Notes under the pieces: model-generated
The model's input: only the letters and a program-made list of their open reading frames with translations
Told to the model about the DNA's origin: nothing
The model's database searches: none
Origin: Rhodoblastus sphagnicola
GTDB taxonomy: Bacteria; Pseudomonadota; Alphaproteobacteria; Rhizobiales; Beijerinckiaceae
Assembly: GCF_002937075.1 (NCBI RefSeq)
Contig: NZ_NHSJ01000082.1
Span: 62,001 to 126,000 of the forward strand
Length of the DNA: 64,000 bases
Reading direction: 5' to 3'
Translations under genes and position numbers: made by a program
Shown: positions 51,431 to 60,778 of the stretch, one piece after another
How the letters are laid out: every line of letters begins with the position of its first letter
Position numbering within the stretch: position 1 is the stretch's first letter

Positions 51431-52399
51431 TCACGGAATCATCACGGTCGCGCCGGTGGTGGCGCGTCCCTCCAGCGCGCGATGGACCTCCGCCGCCTCG
51501 GCCAGCGGCCGCGTGGCGTGGACCGGGATCTTCACCGCGCCGGACGCCACGGCCTCGAACAGCCGCGCCGCCATTTCGCGCAGGCGCGCCGCGTCGGCGA
51601 TGAAGGCGAACAGCGAGGGGCGCGTGACGAACAGGGCTTTCGGCGACAACAGGCCGAGATTGAACGGCGGGACCGGCCCGGACGCATTACCAAAACTGAC
51701 AAAAGTCCCAAACGGCCGCAGGCAGTCCAGCGAGCCCGGAAACGTGTCCTTGCCGACGCCATCGTAAACCGCGTGACAAAGCTGGCCGCCGGTGATCTCC
51801 CGCACCCGCGCGGAAAAATCCTCGTCGCGATAGAGGATGGTCGCGTCGGCCCCGGCCTCCCGCGCCAGTTTCGCCTTGTCCGCGCTCCCCACCGTGCCGA
51901 TCACGAAGGCCCCGAGTTTCTTCGCCCACTGGCACAGGATCAACCCGACCCCACCCGCCGCCGCATGGACGAGAATCGCATCGCCCGATTGCACTTTATA
52001 AGAGCGGAACAGCAGATATTCGGCCGTCAGCCCCTTGAGCATCATGGCGGCGCCGGTCTCGTAGGAAATCTCCGCCGGCAGATGCGCCAGAAATTTGGCA
52101 TCAATGTTGCGCGCCTGGGCATAGGCGCCGAGCGTGCCGGCATAGGCGACGCGGTCACCGGGTTTGAAACCCTCGACGCCCGGACCGACGGCCAAAACCT
52201 CGCCGGCGCCCTCGTTGCCGGGCGTGAACGGCGTGGGCGTGGGATAGAGGCCGGTGCGGTAATAGACGTCAATGAAATTCACGCCCACGGCGTGCTGGCG
52301 GATTTGCGCCTCGCCGGGGCCGGGCGCCGGCAGGTCAACGTCCTCATAGCGCAGGACTTCCGGGCCGCCGGTTTGATGAATGCGGATCGCCTTGACCAT
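51431..52399 (-). CDS. NADPH:quinone oxidoreductase-like (zeta-crystallin type MDR)
   Basis: A 322-residue zinc-free medium-chain reductase. The N-terminal GroES-like domain has VGVNFIDVYYRTGLYP and PFTPGNEGAGEV; the nucleotide domain has HAAAGGVGLILCQWAKKLGA with the A-A-x-G-G-V-G motif typical of quinone reductases. GTVGSADKAKLAREAGAD follows with small residues that suit NADPH. It reduces quinones or enones by two electrons. Monocistronic by position. Confidence 0.92.
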   Translation of the reverse strand: MVKAIRIHQTGGPEVLRYEDVDLPAPGPGEAQIRQHAVGVNFIDVYYRTGLYPTPTPFTPGNEGAGEVLAVGPGVEGFKPGDRVAYAGTLGAYAQARNIDAKFLAHLPAEISYETGAAMMLKGLTAEYLLFRSYKVQSGDAILVHAAAGGVGLILCQWAKKLGAFVIGTVGSADKAKLAREAGADATILYRDEDFSARVREITGGQLCHAVYDGVGKDTFPGSLDCLRPFGTFVSFGNASGPVPPFNLGLLSPKALFVTRPSLFAFIADAARLREMAARLFEAVASGAVKIPVHATRPLAEAAEVHRALEGRATTGATVMIP

Positions 52400-52520
52400 T
52401 GTCGCGTCTCCTTTTGGCCAAGATTAGGCGCGGCGCGCGCGGCGGGCAATCCCACGCGGGCGCAAGCGCGTCCTTGCGTCTTGTTTGCGCGGATCGCGAA
52501 GCGATCCCGCGGCAACCGCG

Positions 52521-54188
52521 TCAGGCGGCGAAATCGCGGACAAAGGACTCGACCGAACCGCGCAGATCGGCGGCCTGTTCGGACAATGTCCCGGACAATG
52601 CGCGCAAGCCGCTTGAGGAGCTTTCGGTCTGTTCGGCGGCGGCCTTGACCCCGTCCATCGACTGGGTGACGCGCGCGGCGCCCTCGGCGGCCGAGCGGCA
52701 GCTGGCGGCGATGTCCTGCGTCGCGGCGCGCTGCTCCTCGACCGCGCCGGCGATGGTTTGGGCCACGGATTTCACGTCGCCCATGACATTGGCTATGGCG
52801 CCGATGGAAGCCACGGCGGAGTCGGAGGCGGACTGGATGCTCGCCACTTTCGCGGTTATGGCTTCCGTCGCCCGGCTGGTCTGGCTGGCGAGGTCCTTGA
52901 CCTCGTTGGCCACGACGGCGAAGCCCTTACCGGTCTCCCCGGCGCGGGCCGCCTCGATGGTGGCGTTCAGGGCCAGCATGTTGGTCTGGTCGGCGATGCC
53001 CCGGATCAGCGACACGACCTCGGCGATCGCCTCCGCCGCGCCGGCGAGGCCCGCGATTTTCTCGTTGGAGGCCGTCGCCTCGTTGAAGGCGCCGTCGGCG
53101 ACCGTCGCCGAATGCGAGACATGGGCGCTGATGTCGCGCGCGGCCTGCGCCATGGATTCGGAAGACTGCGCGGCGGCGTCAACGCTCTCGGCGGCCTGGC
53201 GGGCGGCGCCGACGACGGCGCTCAGCTCCTGCGAGGTTTTCCGGGCGGTCGCGGAAAGCGTTTCCGCCGAGTCCGCCACTGATTGCGACGCGGTGACGAA
53301 TCCCGCCGCCATCCGCAGCATCCGCGCGACGAAATCCTTCGCCAATCCCTCGCGCCGGCTCAGGGCGTCGCGGTCGGCGCGGTCGCGCGCGAGGCTCTCC
53401 GCCTTGAGGCTTTCGCTTTGCGCCAGCGCGCCCCGCATTGTCTCCAGCGTCCGCGCCATGTCCCCGAACTCATCGGGGCGGCCGAGGCCGGCGGTCTCCG
53501 CGCCGAGTTCGCCGGTCGCGATCCTCCGCATCGATCCGTCGAGGGCGGCGGCGCCGGAGGTGATGTTGCGGCTGACCAGCAGGCTGAAACCGGCCGTCGC
53601 CAGCAGGAGCAGCGTCATGACCGCAAGCGAGATCGAGCGGAACAGGTCGGTCAGGCGGTCGAAGGCTTCGTCGGCCTCCCGCGAGCCGCGCAACAGGTTG
53701 TCGCGCAAGCCGGAGAAGGGCTTGATGATGGCCGTGACGATTTCATCGATCTTGCCGTCGAGAGCCCTGATGTCCGCGTTCAGATCTTCATGAGCTTCGA
53801 GCTTCGGCATCATCTCGCCGGTGAAGATCCCGACCAGCCGTTCGATTTCGGCGGCGCCGGCGCTCAGGGCCTCGCGCTCGGCCGGGGCGAGCAGCATGGT
53901 TCGCAAATCCGCGACCAGGGCCTGTTCGGCGGCCAGCGCCTCGCTCCAGGACTTGCGTGTGGCGGCGAGATCGTGATTGATCTCCGCGTCGGCGATGATG
54001 CGGTAAAGCCGCGCGCCTATGCCGGCGGCGTCCTGCGCCTTGTCGGCGAGGGAGGCCGTGTGGGCGCCTGCGTCCTGAACCTCGCGAAACATGTTCACGC
54101 TGAGCCAGATCCCTGCGAACGCCAGAATCATGACGGTGAAAAAACCGATTGTCATCAAGCGCAATTGCGCTCTTATCGTGAGCTTCAT
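52521..54188 (-). CDS. Methyl-accepting chemotaxis protein with four-helix-type sensor
   Basis: A 555-residue receptor. TM1 is at about residues 11-32, an all-helical periplasmic domain (about 33-185, rich in Ala, Glu and Arg) resembles a four-helix bundle, and TM2 is at about 187-207. HAMP and the signalling domain follow, with the tip [18 protein letters not shown]. The ligand is unknown. It is a single gene without che neighbours and is divergent from the deoxyribosyltransferase-like gene. Confidence 0.94.
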   Translation of the reverse strand: MKLTIRAQLRLMTIGFFTVMILAFAGIWLSVNMFREVQDAGAHTASLADKAQDAAGIGARLYRIIADAEINHDLAATRKSWSEALAAEQALVADLRTMLLAPAEREALSAGAAEIERLVGIFTGEMMPKLEAHEDLNADIRALDGKIDEIVTAIIKPFSGLRDNLLRGSREADEAFDRLTDLFRSISLAVMTLLLLATAGFSLLVSRNITSGAAALDGSMRRIATGELGAETAGLGRPDEFGDMARTLETMRGALAQSESLKAESLARDRADRDALSRREGLAKDFVARMLRMAAGFVTASQSVADSAETLSATARKTSQELSAVVGAARQAAESVDAAAQSSESMAQAARDISAHVSHSATVADGAFNEATASNEKIAGLAGAAEAIAEVVSLIRGIADQTNMLALNATIEAARAGETGKGFAVVANEVKDLASQTSRATEAITAKVASIQSASDSAVASIGAIANVMGDVKSVAQTIAGAVEEQRAATQDIAASCRSAAEGAARVTQSMDGVKAAAEQTESSSSGLRALSGTLSEQAADLRGSVESFVRDFAA

Positions 54189-54258
54189 GGCCGGGTCCGT
54201 GGACGGCGGTCGGAGCGATACGCCTGAAAACTTTTAAGCGGCGAAGCTTGCGCCGGGC

Positions 54259-54286
54259 TTGAGGCGCGGCGGTATCTTCCTATAAT
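54259..54286 (+). promoter_or_regulatory. Sigma-70-type promoter of the deoxyribosyltransferase-like gene
   Basis: TTGAGG (54259-54264), 16-base spacer and a consensus TATAAT (54281-54286). Transcription would start near 54293, which is too close for ATG 54299 to have a ribosome site and supports GTG 54311 as the start. Confidence 0.6.
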
Positions 54287-54310
54287 ATAGATAGGCGAAT
54301 GGGGGTGTGT

Positions 54311-54871
54311 GTGAACGGAAGGAAAATCTATCTCGCCGGTCCCGAAGTTTTCCTTCCCGACGCCGTGGATGTCGGCTTGCGCAAGAAGTCGCTCTGCCAG
54401 GAATTCGGCTTTGTCGGCCTGTACCCGCTCGACACTGAAACGCCTGAGGGCGCGGGGCGCGACCAACGCATCTACGCCGCCAATCTGGCCCTGATCGGGC
54501 AGGCCGACGCCGCCATCTTCAACCTCTCGCCGTTTCGCGGCCTCGGCGCCGACCCTGGCGCGGCGTTCGAACTGGGCTATGTCGCGGCGCTGGGCAAGCC
54601 GGCGTTCGCCTACAGCAACGATCCCGCCGACCTGTTCGACCGCGTGGCCGAATCGTTGGGGGCGCATCCCACCCCGCAGGGCGGCTGGTGCGACGCCCAC
54701 GGTTTTGAAATCGAGAAATTCGGCAATGCCGACAATCTCATGCTGGATTGCGCGCTGAAAGCCTCGGGCCAGACCGTGCTGCGCGCGGAAACGAAACTGC
54801 CGCTCGGCGATCTCACCCTGTTCACCGCCTGCCTGCGCAAGGCTCTCCTGAAGTTTGGGACTTTGAAATGA
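54311..54871 (+). CDS. Nucleoside 2-deoxyribosyltransferase-like protein
   Basis: A predicted 186-residue protein. The start NGRKIYLAGPEVFLPDA, the block ADAAIFNLSPFRGLGADPGA and the catalytic-type Glu in AAFELGYVAALGKP are family signatures. The family transfers or hydrolyses deoxyribose on nucleosides or nucleotides in salvage or pool cleaning. GTG 54311 has GGGGG at five bases and fits the upstream promoter; ATG 54299 would add four residues. It overlaps the aldo/keto reductase gene by 4 bases. Confidence 0.88.
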   Translation: MNGRKIYLAGPEVFLPDAVDVGLRKKSLCQEFGFVGLYPLDTETPEGAGRDQRIYAANLALIGQADAAIFNLSPFRGLGADPGAAFELGYVAALGKPAFAYSNDPADLFDRVAESLGAHPTPQGGWCDAHGFEIEKFGNADNLMLDCALKASGQTVLRAETKLPLGDLTLFTACLRKALLKFGTLK

Positions 54872-55911
54872 AGACACGCTCGCTCGGCCGCGCCGGCATA
54901 AAAGTTTCGGAAATCTGCCTGGGCACCATGACCTATGGCCAGCAGACCGACCGCGCCGACGCCTTTGCGCAGATGGATTACGCCGTCGCCCATGGCGTGA
55001 ACTTCTTCGACACCGCCGAGCTCTATTCCATCCCGCCGCGCGCGGAGACCTATGGCGCCACGGAAACCATTATCGGCGAATGGTTTCGCGAGAGAAAAAA
55101 CCGCGAAAAAATCGTCCTCGCCAGCAAGGTGGTGGGACGCACGACCATGCCGTGGTTCCGCAATGGCCAGGAGGCGCGGCTCGACCGCAAAAACATTTTT
55201 CACGCCGTCGAAGGCTCGCTGAAGCGGCTTGGAACCGATTACATCGATCTCTATCAGTTGCATTGGCCCGACCGGCCGCTGGTCCTGTTCGACGGCCTGT
55301 CCAACGCCTATGAGGATCGCGGCGGCCCCGACGGCGTGTTGTTCGAGGAAACCGCGAGCGCCCTGCAAGAGTTGGTCGCGCAGGGCAAAATTCGCCAGTT
55401 CGGCCTGTCCAACGAGACCCCCTGGGGCGTCTCGCAATTCTTGCGCGTCGCCGAGGCCGGCGTCGGGCCGCGCCCGGTTTCGATCCAGAACGCCTATCAT
55501 CTGCTCAACCGCCAGTTCGAGATCGGCCTCGCCGAATTCGCCTTCCGCGAACAGGTCGGACTGCTGGCCTATTCGCCGCTGGCGCAGGGTTTTCTCACCG
55601 GCAAATATCTCCACGGCGCCCGCCCGCCCGGCGCGCGCAGCACTTTGTTCGATCGCGGCCAGCGCTACGAAAAACCGGGCGTGGACGCGGCGATCGAGGA
55701 TTATCTGGCCCTGGCCAAGGAATTCGGCCTGCATCCCGTGCATCTGGCGCTTGCGTTCGTCACCTCGCGCCCCTTCGTCACCGCCAACATCATCGGCGCG
55801 ACCAATCTGGAGCAACTGAAAATCATCCTCGACGCGCCGCGCGACCTGCCTCCGGAGGTTTTGCGCGGGATCGACGCCATTCACCAGTTGCGCGGCAATC
55901 CGTCGCCGTGA
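54868..55911 (+). CDS. Aldo/keto reductase (Tas-like)
   Basis: A 347-residue NADPH-dependent oxidoreductase. The catalytic tetrad is visible: Asp in FFDTAELYSIPP, Tyr in the same block, Lys in VLASKVVG and His in YQLHWPD. The NADP-binding end has ANIIGATNLEQLK. Closest in features to Tas/YhdN-like proteins with an insertion around SNAYEDRGGPDG. The substrate is unknown. ATG 54868 overlaps the preceding stop. Confidence 0.92.
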   Translation: MKTRSLGRAGIKVSEICLGTMTYGQQTDRADAFAQMDYAVAHGVNFFDTAELYSIPPRAETYGATETIIGEWFRERKNREKIVLASKVVGRTTMPWFRNGQEARLDRKNIFHAVEGSLKRLGTDYIDLYQLHWPDRPLVLFDGLSNAYEDRGGPDGVLFEETASALQELVAQGKIRQFGLSNETPWGVSQFLRVAEAGVGPRPVSIQNAYHLLNRQFEIGLAEFAFREQVGLLAYSPLAQGFLTGKYLHGARPPGARSTLFDRGQRYEKPGVDAAIEDYLALAKEFGLHPVHLALAFVTSRPFVTANIIGATNLEQLKIILDAPRDLPPEVLRGIDAIHQLRGNPSP

Positions 55912-56227
55912 CGGGGCGCGGGCGGGACGAACGCCAAGCGCCGAGATAGCAAGACGCTTGAGTGAAGCCGGATTCATTCGGATGGAGCGCGGGTTCGCCC
56001 GCTTGGCCGCCGCGCGCGAGGGGATCGGCGCCCGGCGGTGACGCAATCAATTCGTAAGCTGTTCAATCTAGGGTTGTGATGCCCAGATTTGGGTCGCACC
56101 CGAAACCAGATCCATTGCATGCTGACCCAACCAAAAATATCCACACGCCTCGCTTTGGTTGCGGCGGGCGCGTCGCGTTGGCGCCGATCCATTCGTCAGG
56201 TCTCATTCAACACAGGCGGCCCCGGCG
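55912..56227. other. Gene-free leader of the HD-GYP gene
   Basis: About 315 bases. It contains a short GCGGG-TTCG-CCCGC hairpin near 55990 that may end the aldo/keto reductase transcript, then AT-richer promoter-like DNA near 56045-56150. Nothing else is recognised. Confidence 0.4.
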
Positions 56228-57646
56228 ATGAATGACCGCTCGTCTCTTTTTGATTTCGATGCTTCCGCGCCGGATTTTGGCATGGAAGACACGCTCCGCA
56301 ACGCCGACCCCAGCTATTTCGCCCGCCTGCCGCTCAGGCTCTTGCTGTCGTTCCCGGATCACGACCACGAGCAGAGGTTCCGAAAATTCTACAACAAATT
56401 TTATTACCGCTACGCGCAGGCGAGCCTGTTGGTCGGCGCAATCCTGATTGTCGGCGATTTCACCGCCGATTGCCTTGCATTTCCGAGCAACGCGGGCAAC
56501 GACCTGAGACTCAGCGTCTGCCTGCCGATCCTCGGCGCCGGGTTGGGTTTCTCGTTCACGCAATATGCGCGCATGCGTTGGCAGTTGGTGATGGCGATTT
56601 TCATCGCCCTGGTTGGCGCCAGCCTGTTCGCCATCCTGCTCGAAATCGATCGCCAGGGCGGCATGGGCCTGAAGTCGTGGGTCGGCATTCTGAATTTCGT
56701 CTTCATGCAAATATACTGCTTCCTTATTCTTGGCATACAATTCAATTTCGCGCTGGCGGCCGGCGGCTTCATTCTGTTTGCCTTTGAAGCGACCATGTTC
56801 GCCGATTCTACTGAAACAACGTTGAGTTTTGTATATTTTTCCTATCATGTCATAACGCTGTTCATGCTGGCGGCCGGCATCGGATGGTGGCGCGAATACG
56901 TATTACGCAAGGACTTTGTTGTACAAGATACCCTAAGGGCGGCCCAGTTCGCGCTCAGCAACCAGAATTCCATACTCGAATACGAAGTGCGTAAGCGCAC
57001 CAACGATTTGACGACCAGCCAGGACGCCGCGATCCTGACCTTGGCCGCTCTGGTGGAAACGCGCGACAACGAAACGGGCAATCATGTCCGCCGCACCCAG
57101 CACTACGTGCGCGAACTGGCGAGGAAACTGAAAAGCCATCCCGGATTTGCGCACGCGCTCAGCGAGAAGCAAATCGAGATGCTGTTCAAATCCGCGCCTT
57201 TGCACGATATCGGCAAGGTCGGCATTCCCGATCATATTCTGCGCAAGCCCGGACGGCTCGAACCGGAAGAGTTCGAGATCATGAAGACTCACACGACGAT
57301 CGGCCATCAGGCGATCGAGACGGCGCAGAACCAACTTGGGATGAAAGTCGAATTTCTGGCCTGCGTTCAGGAAATCGCCCTCAATCATCACGAAAGATGG
57401 GACGGCGGCGGCTATCCGCGTGGGCTGTCGGGCGCCGACATTCCGGTGTCGGCGCGCTTGATGGCCTTGGCCGACGTCTACGACGCCCTGATCAGCGAAC
57501 GGGTCTACAAGAAGGCGTTCGGTCACGACCAAGCCGTCGCCATCATCGTCGATGGGCGGGGACGCCATTTCGATCCGGACGTCGTCGACGCCTTCCTCGC
57601 CATTGACGACAAGATCAAGGCGGTCGCCGATCGATACCGGGATTAA
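56228..57646 (+). CDS. Membrane-bound HD-GYP phosphodiesterase
   Basis: A predicted 472-residue protein. About six hydrophobic helices (residues 65-235) form a membrane sensor, then a short coiled linker and an HD-GYP domain. Catalytic residues are visible: ETGNHVRRTQHYV, the HD pair in PLHDIGKVGIPDH, and the GYP form in NHHERWDGGGYPRGLSG. HD-GYP domains hydrolyse cyclic di-GMP, linking membrane state to motility and biofilm switching. It lacks a receiver domain. Single gene. Confidence 0.93.
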   Translation: MNDRSSLFDFDASAPDFGMEDTLRNADPSYFARLPLRLLLSFPDHDHEQRFRKFYNKFYYRYAQASLLVGAILIVGDFTADCLAFPSNAGNDLRLSVCLPILGAGLGFSFTQYARMRWQLVMAIFIALVGASLFAILLEIDRQGGMGLKSWVGILNFVFMQIYCFLILGIQFNFALAAGGFILFAFEATMFADSTETTLSFVYFSYHVITLFMLAAGIGWWREYVLRKDFVVQDTLRAAQFALSNQNSILEYEVRKRTNDLTTSQDAAILTLAALVETRDNETGNHVRRTQHYVRELARKLKSHPGFAHALSEKQIEMLFKSAPLHDIGKVGIPDHILRKPGRLEPEEFEIMKTHTTIGHQAIETAQNQLGMKVEFLACVQEIALNHHERWDGGGYPRGLSGADIPVSARLMALADVYDALISERVYKKAFGHDQAVAIIVDGRGRHFDPDVVDAFLAIDDKIKAVADRYRD

Positions 57647-57677
57647 GGAAAAGCGCGCGAAGGCGCGCGGCGAAAGC

Positions 57678-57980
57678 TCACGGCTTCAGCGATTCGATAT
57701 AGGCGACGATGTCGGCGATCTCCTCGCGCGTCAGGCTCATGTCGGGCATTTTCGGGTGCGGATCGATCAGGAAGAGTTTTAACTGCTCGCCACTCTTGCG
57801 TTGCGCGATGTCGCAAAACGTCGGGACATCGGCGCTCGCCTGTGTCTGGTCCATGGCGACGACATGGCAAGCGGCGCACCAGCGCTGGGCGATTTTCTTG
57901 CCTTGCGCGATGTCGCCCGCCAAAACCGGGGTCGCCGAGAGAAGGAATAAGGCTGCAAGGGTTGCGCGCGCCATGGTCAT
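57678..57980 (-). CDS. Small periplasmic class I cytochrome c
   Basis: A 100-residue exported cytochrome. The signal peptide ends VLAG, the haem site is WCAACH near residue 35-39 and the axial Met is in HPKMPDMSLTREEIADIVAYIESL. It is a soluble one-haem electron carrier. No oxidase or reductase genes are adjacent, so its partner is unknown. Confidence 0.93.
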   Translation of the reverse strand: MTMARATLAALFLLSATPVLAGDIAQGKKIAQRWCAACHVVAMDQTQASADVPTFCDIAQRKSGEQLKLFLIDPHPKMPDMSLTREEIADIVAYIESLKP

Positions 57981-58091
57981 GGTCGAAATCCCTCATCGGC
58001 GCGGATCGAAGCGCCACCCGCGACCATAGCGCAAATTTATCTCCCCGCGCTTGTCGCAGCGCAAAAAAACACCTGGCCCGGCCGGGCGCTA

Positions 58092-58195
58092 AAGCATTTT
58101 CAAGCGAAGCGGACACCGGTTCGCGTGAAGAAAATGCGTTAAAACAAGAACCCAGAGCATTTTCATGTTTCCACGAAACGTGAAAATGCTCTGGG
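58092..58195. repeat. Dispersed palindromic repeat, copy 3
   Basis: CCCAGAGCATTTTCA (58151-58165) pairs perfectly with TGAAAATGCTCTGGG (58181-58195) and encloses GTTTC-CAC-GAAAC. The left half carries the GCGAAGCGGACACCGGTTCG core. It ends one base before the stop of the secreted-protein gene and could terminate it. It is the inverted counterpart of the 41.8 kb copy. Confidence 0.88.
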
Positions 58196-58196
58196 A

Positions 58197-59081
58197 TCAA
58201 GGCTTGGCGTCGCCTTCCGGCTCCGGCTGCCGCGCCAGAACTTCCACATCGCGGTCCTGGCCGGACTCGACCTTGAAGGTGGCCTGATAGGTCTTGTTCT
58301 CGTGGCGGGCGATGGCGACATATTCGCCCTCAGCCAGCACCAGCGAGGGAAAGGCGCCGATCATTTCGCGGATGACGTCGCCGCCGGGCGTCAGCACGGA
58401 GAAGGCGGTGTTGGCGAGCGCCTCGCCGCCGGCCGCGTTCACGAGCTTTAACGTCATGGTGGCGGCGCGGTGCCGCAACTCGCCGGTGGTCAGCTTGCCC
58501 GGGAGCACGCGCAGGTCGGCGTAAATGACGGAATTGGTGGCGCTGGCGCCGCCGCCGAACGCATCCATCAGTTTTGACACAACATGATAATTGCCCTCCG
58601 GCAGGCAGACGGATTCGCCGGCCTTCAGATTAGGCAGGATCAGTTTGGCTTCCGGATCGCTCGACGAGGGCAGATAGACCTGGATGACTAGCTTGGCGGG
58701 CGCAATGGTCGCGTCGCCGAGCAGGCCGCTCAGTCTTAGTCCGCCTGCGTTCATCACCAGCTTTTGCGACAGCGGCGCGGCGCCCACGGAAATCTGTTTG
58801 GCGGCGCCGGCGAGGCCGCAGGCGGCGTGGACGATATAGTCGCCGTCGTCCAGCGACATCACCGGATTGGGTTCGTTGGACTCGGCCACCAGGGGAAAAG
58901 AGCCGTCGGCGTCGGCGCGCGCGGAAAACACCCGCCAGGCGAGGCCCGCGCGGATCGGCTGCGAATCGGCGGGCGCGTAGACGGCGCTCAGGCTGACGGT
59001 CGCGCCAGCGAAGGCGGGCGCGCTCGCTGACAGGCAGATCGCCAACAGGCGGATCAGCGGCGCGGCGCGACAAAAACTCAT
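58197..59081 (-). CDS. Exported protein of repeated beta-sandwich-like units, unknown function
   Basis: A predicted 294-residue protein with a signal peptide (about 1-23, ending APAFAGA). The mature part has three similar segments, each with a PDG- or EGEY/EGNY/DGDY-type turn (for example LDDGDYIVHAACG, LPEGNYHVVSKL and LAEGEYVAIARHENK), suggesting repeated immunoglobulin- or carboxypeptidase-regulatory-like folds. No enzyme motif is seen. ATG 59081 or ATG 59093 could be the start. A periplasmic or surface structural role is inferred. Confidence 0.72.
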   Translation of the reverse strand: MSFCRAAPLIRLLAICLSASAPAFAGATVSLSAVYAPADSQPIRAGLAWRVFSARADADGSFPLVAESNEPNPVMSLDDGDYIVHAACGLAGAAKQISVGAAPLSQKLVMNAGGLRLSGLLGDATIAPAKLVIQVYLPSSSDPEAKLILPNLKAGESVCLPEGNYHVVSKLMDAFGGGASATNSVIYADLRVLPGKLTTGELRHRAATMTLKLVNAAGGEALANTAFSVLTPGGDVIREMIGAFPSLVLAEGEYVAIARHENKTYQATFKVESGQDRDVEVLARQPEPEGDAKP

Positions 59082-59174
59082 GGGGCTTCTCATCTCCGCA
59101 CAATGGCTTTTCCACATCGGTTTACAAAGCGACATTTTTACGGCCAATGTTTTGGCGCAAATCGAGGAAACGCC

Positions 59175-59738
59175 ATGAACGACACGCTGAACCTGCTCGC
59201 CAGACGCCGCTCCGCGCCGCCGCCAATCATGAAGGGGCCGGCGCCGACCCGCGACGAGATCGAACACATGCTCGCGCTCGCCGCGCGCGTGCCCGATCAT
59301 GGCAAGCTCGCGCCCTGGCGCTTCATCGTGTTCGAGGGCGAGGCCCGCGACCGCGCTGGCGCGCTTTGCGCCGAAATTTTTCACGCGAAGGAGCCGGAAG
59401 CCGGCGAGGACCGGCAGGCGTCTGAGCGCGCCCGTTTTTCGCGCGCCCCATTGGTGATCGCGGTGGTGTCGCGCGCCGTTCCGCACGTAAAAATCCCGCT
59501 GTGGGAGCAGGAACTGTCGGCGGGCGCGGTTTGCATGGCCCTGACCGTCGCTGCGGTCGCCCTCGGTTTCCGCACGGCATGGCTGACCGAATGGATCGCT
59601 TACGACCGCGCCTTCCTCACCCGCCTCGGGCTCGAAGACCACGAGAAGATCGCCGGCTATATCCATATCGGCCGCGTCGAGAGCGAGATCGAGGATCGGC
59701 CCCGGCCCGACATGGCGGCGTTGACGAGCTATTTTTGA
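59175..59738 (+). CDS. Nitroreductase family flavoprotein (YdjA-like)
   Basis: A 187-residue FMN oxidoreductase. It has the short single-domain YdjA-type layout: LARRRSAPPPIMKGPAPTRDE (FMN-binding RRS), AARVPDHGKLAPWRFIVF and SAGAVCMALTVAAVALGFRTAWLTE (quoted in part: ALGFRTAWLTE), then IGRVESEIEDRPRPD. It reduces nitro compounds, quinones or flavins with NAD(P)H. GAGGAAA precedes ATG 59175. Convergent with omp copy 4. Confidence 0.92.
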   Translation: MNDTLNLLARRRSAPPPIMKGPAPTRDEIEHMLALAARVPDHGKLAPWRFIVFEGEARDRAGALCAEIFHAKEPEAGEDRQASERARFSRAPLVIAVVSRAVPHVKIPLWEQELSAGAVCMALTVAAVALGFRTAWLTEWIAYDRAFLTRLGLEDHEKIAGYIHIGRVESEIEDRPRPDMAALTSYF

Positions 59739-59740
59739 GG

Positions 59741-59776
59741 GGCGAAAAAGAAAAACCCGGCCCTTGCGGGCCGGGT
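59741..59776 (-). terminator. Intrinsic terminator of omp copy 4
   Basis: ACCCGGCCC and GGGCCGGGT form a 9-bp stem with loop TTGC; on the minus strand it runs into a long T-rich tract (plus-strand A-run 59745-59755). Confidence 0.9.
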
Positions 59777-59820
59777 CGATGATGAGCGCTGTCGCAGCGA
59801 TCCGTACTTGGTCGCAGCGA

Positions 59821-60516
59821 TCAGTACTTGGCGACGACCGGAGCGTAGTCCGCTCCGCTGAACTTGTAGAGCAGGCCGACGAGAACGGCGTTGGAGTCCG
59901 TTTCGGTGCGCAGGCCGACACTGCCGCTCCAGGCGCGGCCGAGATCGGTGTAGCGATATTCGACGCGGCCGATCAGGTTGTTGGTGAAGGCGTAATCGAC
60001 GCCGGCGCCGATGGTGTAGCCCACGCGGTCGTCGGTGTAGGACGGGCCGCCGGTCCAGCCGGTCTTGACGTCGCCGAAGGCCACGCCGCCCGCGACGTAG
60101 AGCAGGGCGCGATCGATGATGGCGTAACCCACGCGGCCGCGAACGTCGGCGAAGTAGGAGTGGTCGTTATAGAAAGGAACGCCAGCGTTGTTCTTGGTCT
60201 GCTTGGCGCCGAGCACGCCGCCGGCGTCGCCTTCGAGGCCGAGCACGAACTTGTTCGGCAATTCGTAGTTATAGCCGACCACGCCGCCGATCAGGCCGGC
60301 GGTCGGGTTGTTGTCGGCCTTGGCGCCGGTGGTGTCGCGAATGCTGTTGTTGATGAAGGCCGCGCCGCCTTCGATACCGACGTAGAAGCCGGTCCAGGTG
60401 AAAACAGGGGCGGGGGCGACATAGACCGGGGCGGCCTTGGTCGAGGGCAGATCGGCCGCCAGCGCGGAGCAAGCCATCGACGCGAGGGCGGCGGTCGAAA
60501 GAAGAAGACCACGCAT
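59821..60516 (-). CDS. Omp25/Omp31-family outer membrane beta-barrel, copy 4
   Basis: A 231-residue barrel protein. From FTWTGFYVGIEGG to the C-terminal APVVAKY it differs from copy 1 at only about a dozen residues, while its signal peptide (LLLSTAALASMACSALAA) and the leader up to residue 35 are different. At DNA level the shared part is almost identical, including silent sites. ATG 60516 has GGAG upstream. It lies in opposite orientation 11.7 kb from copy 1. Confidence 0.95.
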   Translation of the reverse strand: MRGLLLSTAALASMACSALAADLPSTKAAPVYVAPAPVFTWTGFYVGIEGGAAFINNSIRDTTGAKADNNPTAGLIGGVVGYNYELPNKFVLGLEGDAGGVLGAKQTKNNAGVPFYNDHSYFADVRGRVGYAIIDRALLYVAGGVAFGDVKTGWTGGPSYTDDRVGYTIGAGVDYAFTNNLIGRVEYRYTDLGRAWSGSVGLRTETDSNAVLVGLLYKFSGADYAPVVAKY

Positions 60517-60778
60517 TTTCGAAATCTCCAAGTGCAACTACAAGCGTCAAGGTGCATCCATAAGCGGCAATGATCAAGCCGCTGACAGAAAGATTGTCGA
60601 GGCGTTGCATAGATAACACAAAAACAGGCTCCGCCTCTGGGAACCAAACCATTCGGCTGCGTAGAGTGCTGTTCCAAAAGGATTCTTTTGCGCCAGCTTC
60701 AATCGTGCGGAAAACGCCGCCGTCGCGGCCTCCGCACGTTGCCTTGAGCGCGGCTGATGACGCTGTCTTCCTTGGTAA

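Noticed and set aside
59093-59921. N-terminal extension of the secreted-protein frame over the nitroreductase
   Set aside because: The extension lies antisense to nitroreductase, and a signal peptide begins at 59081 or 59093.
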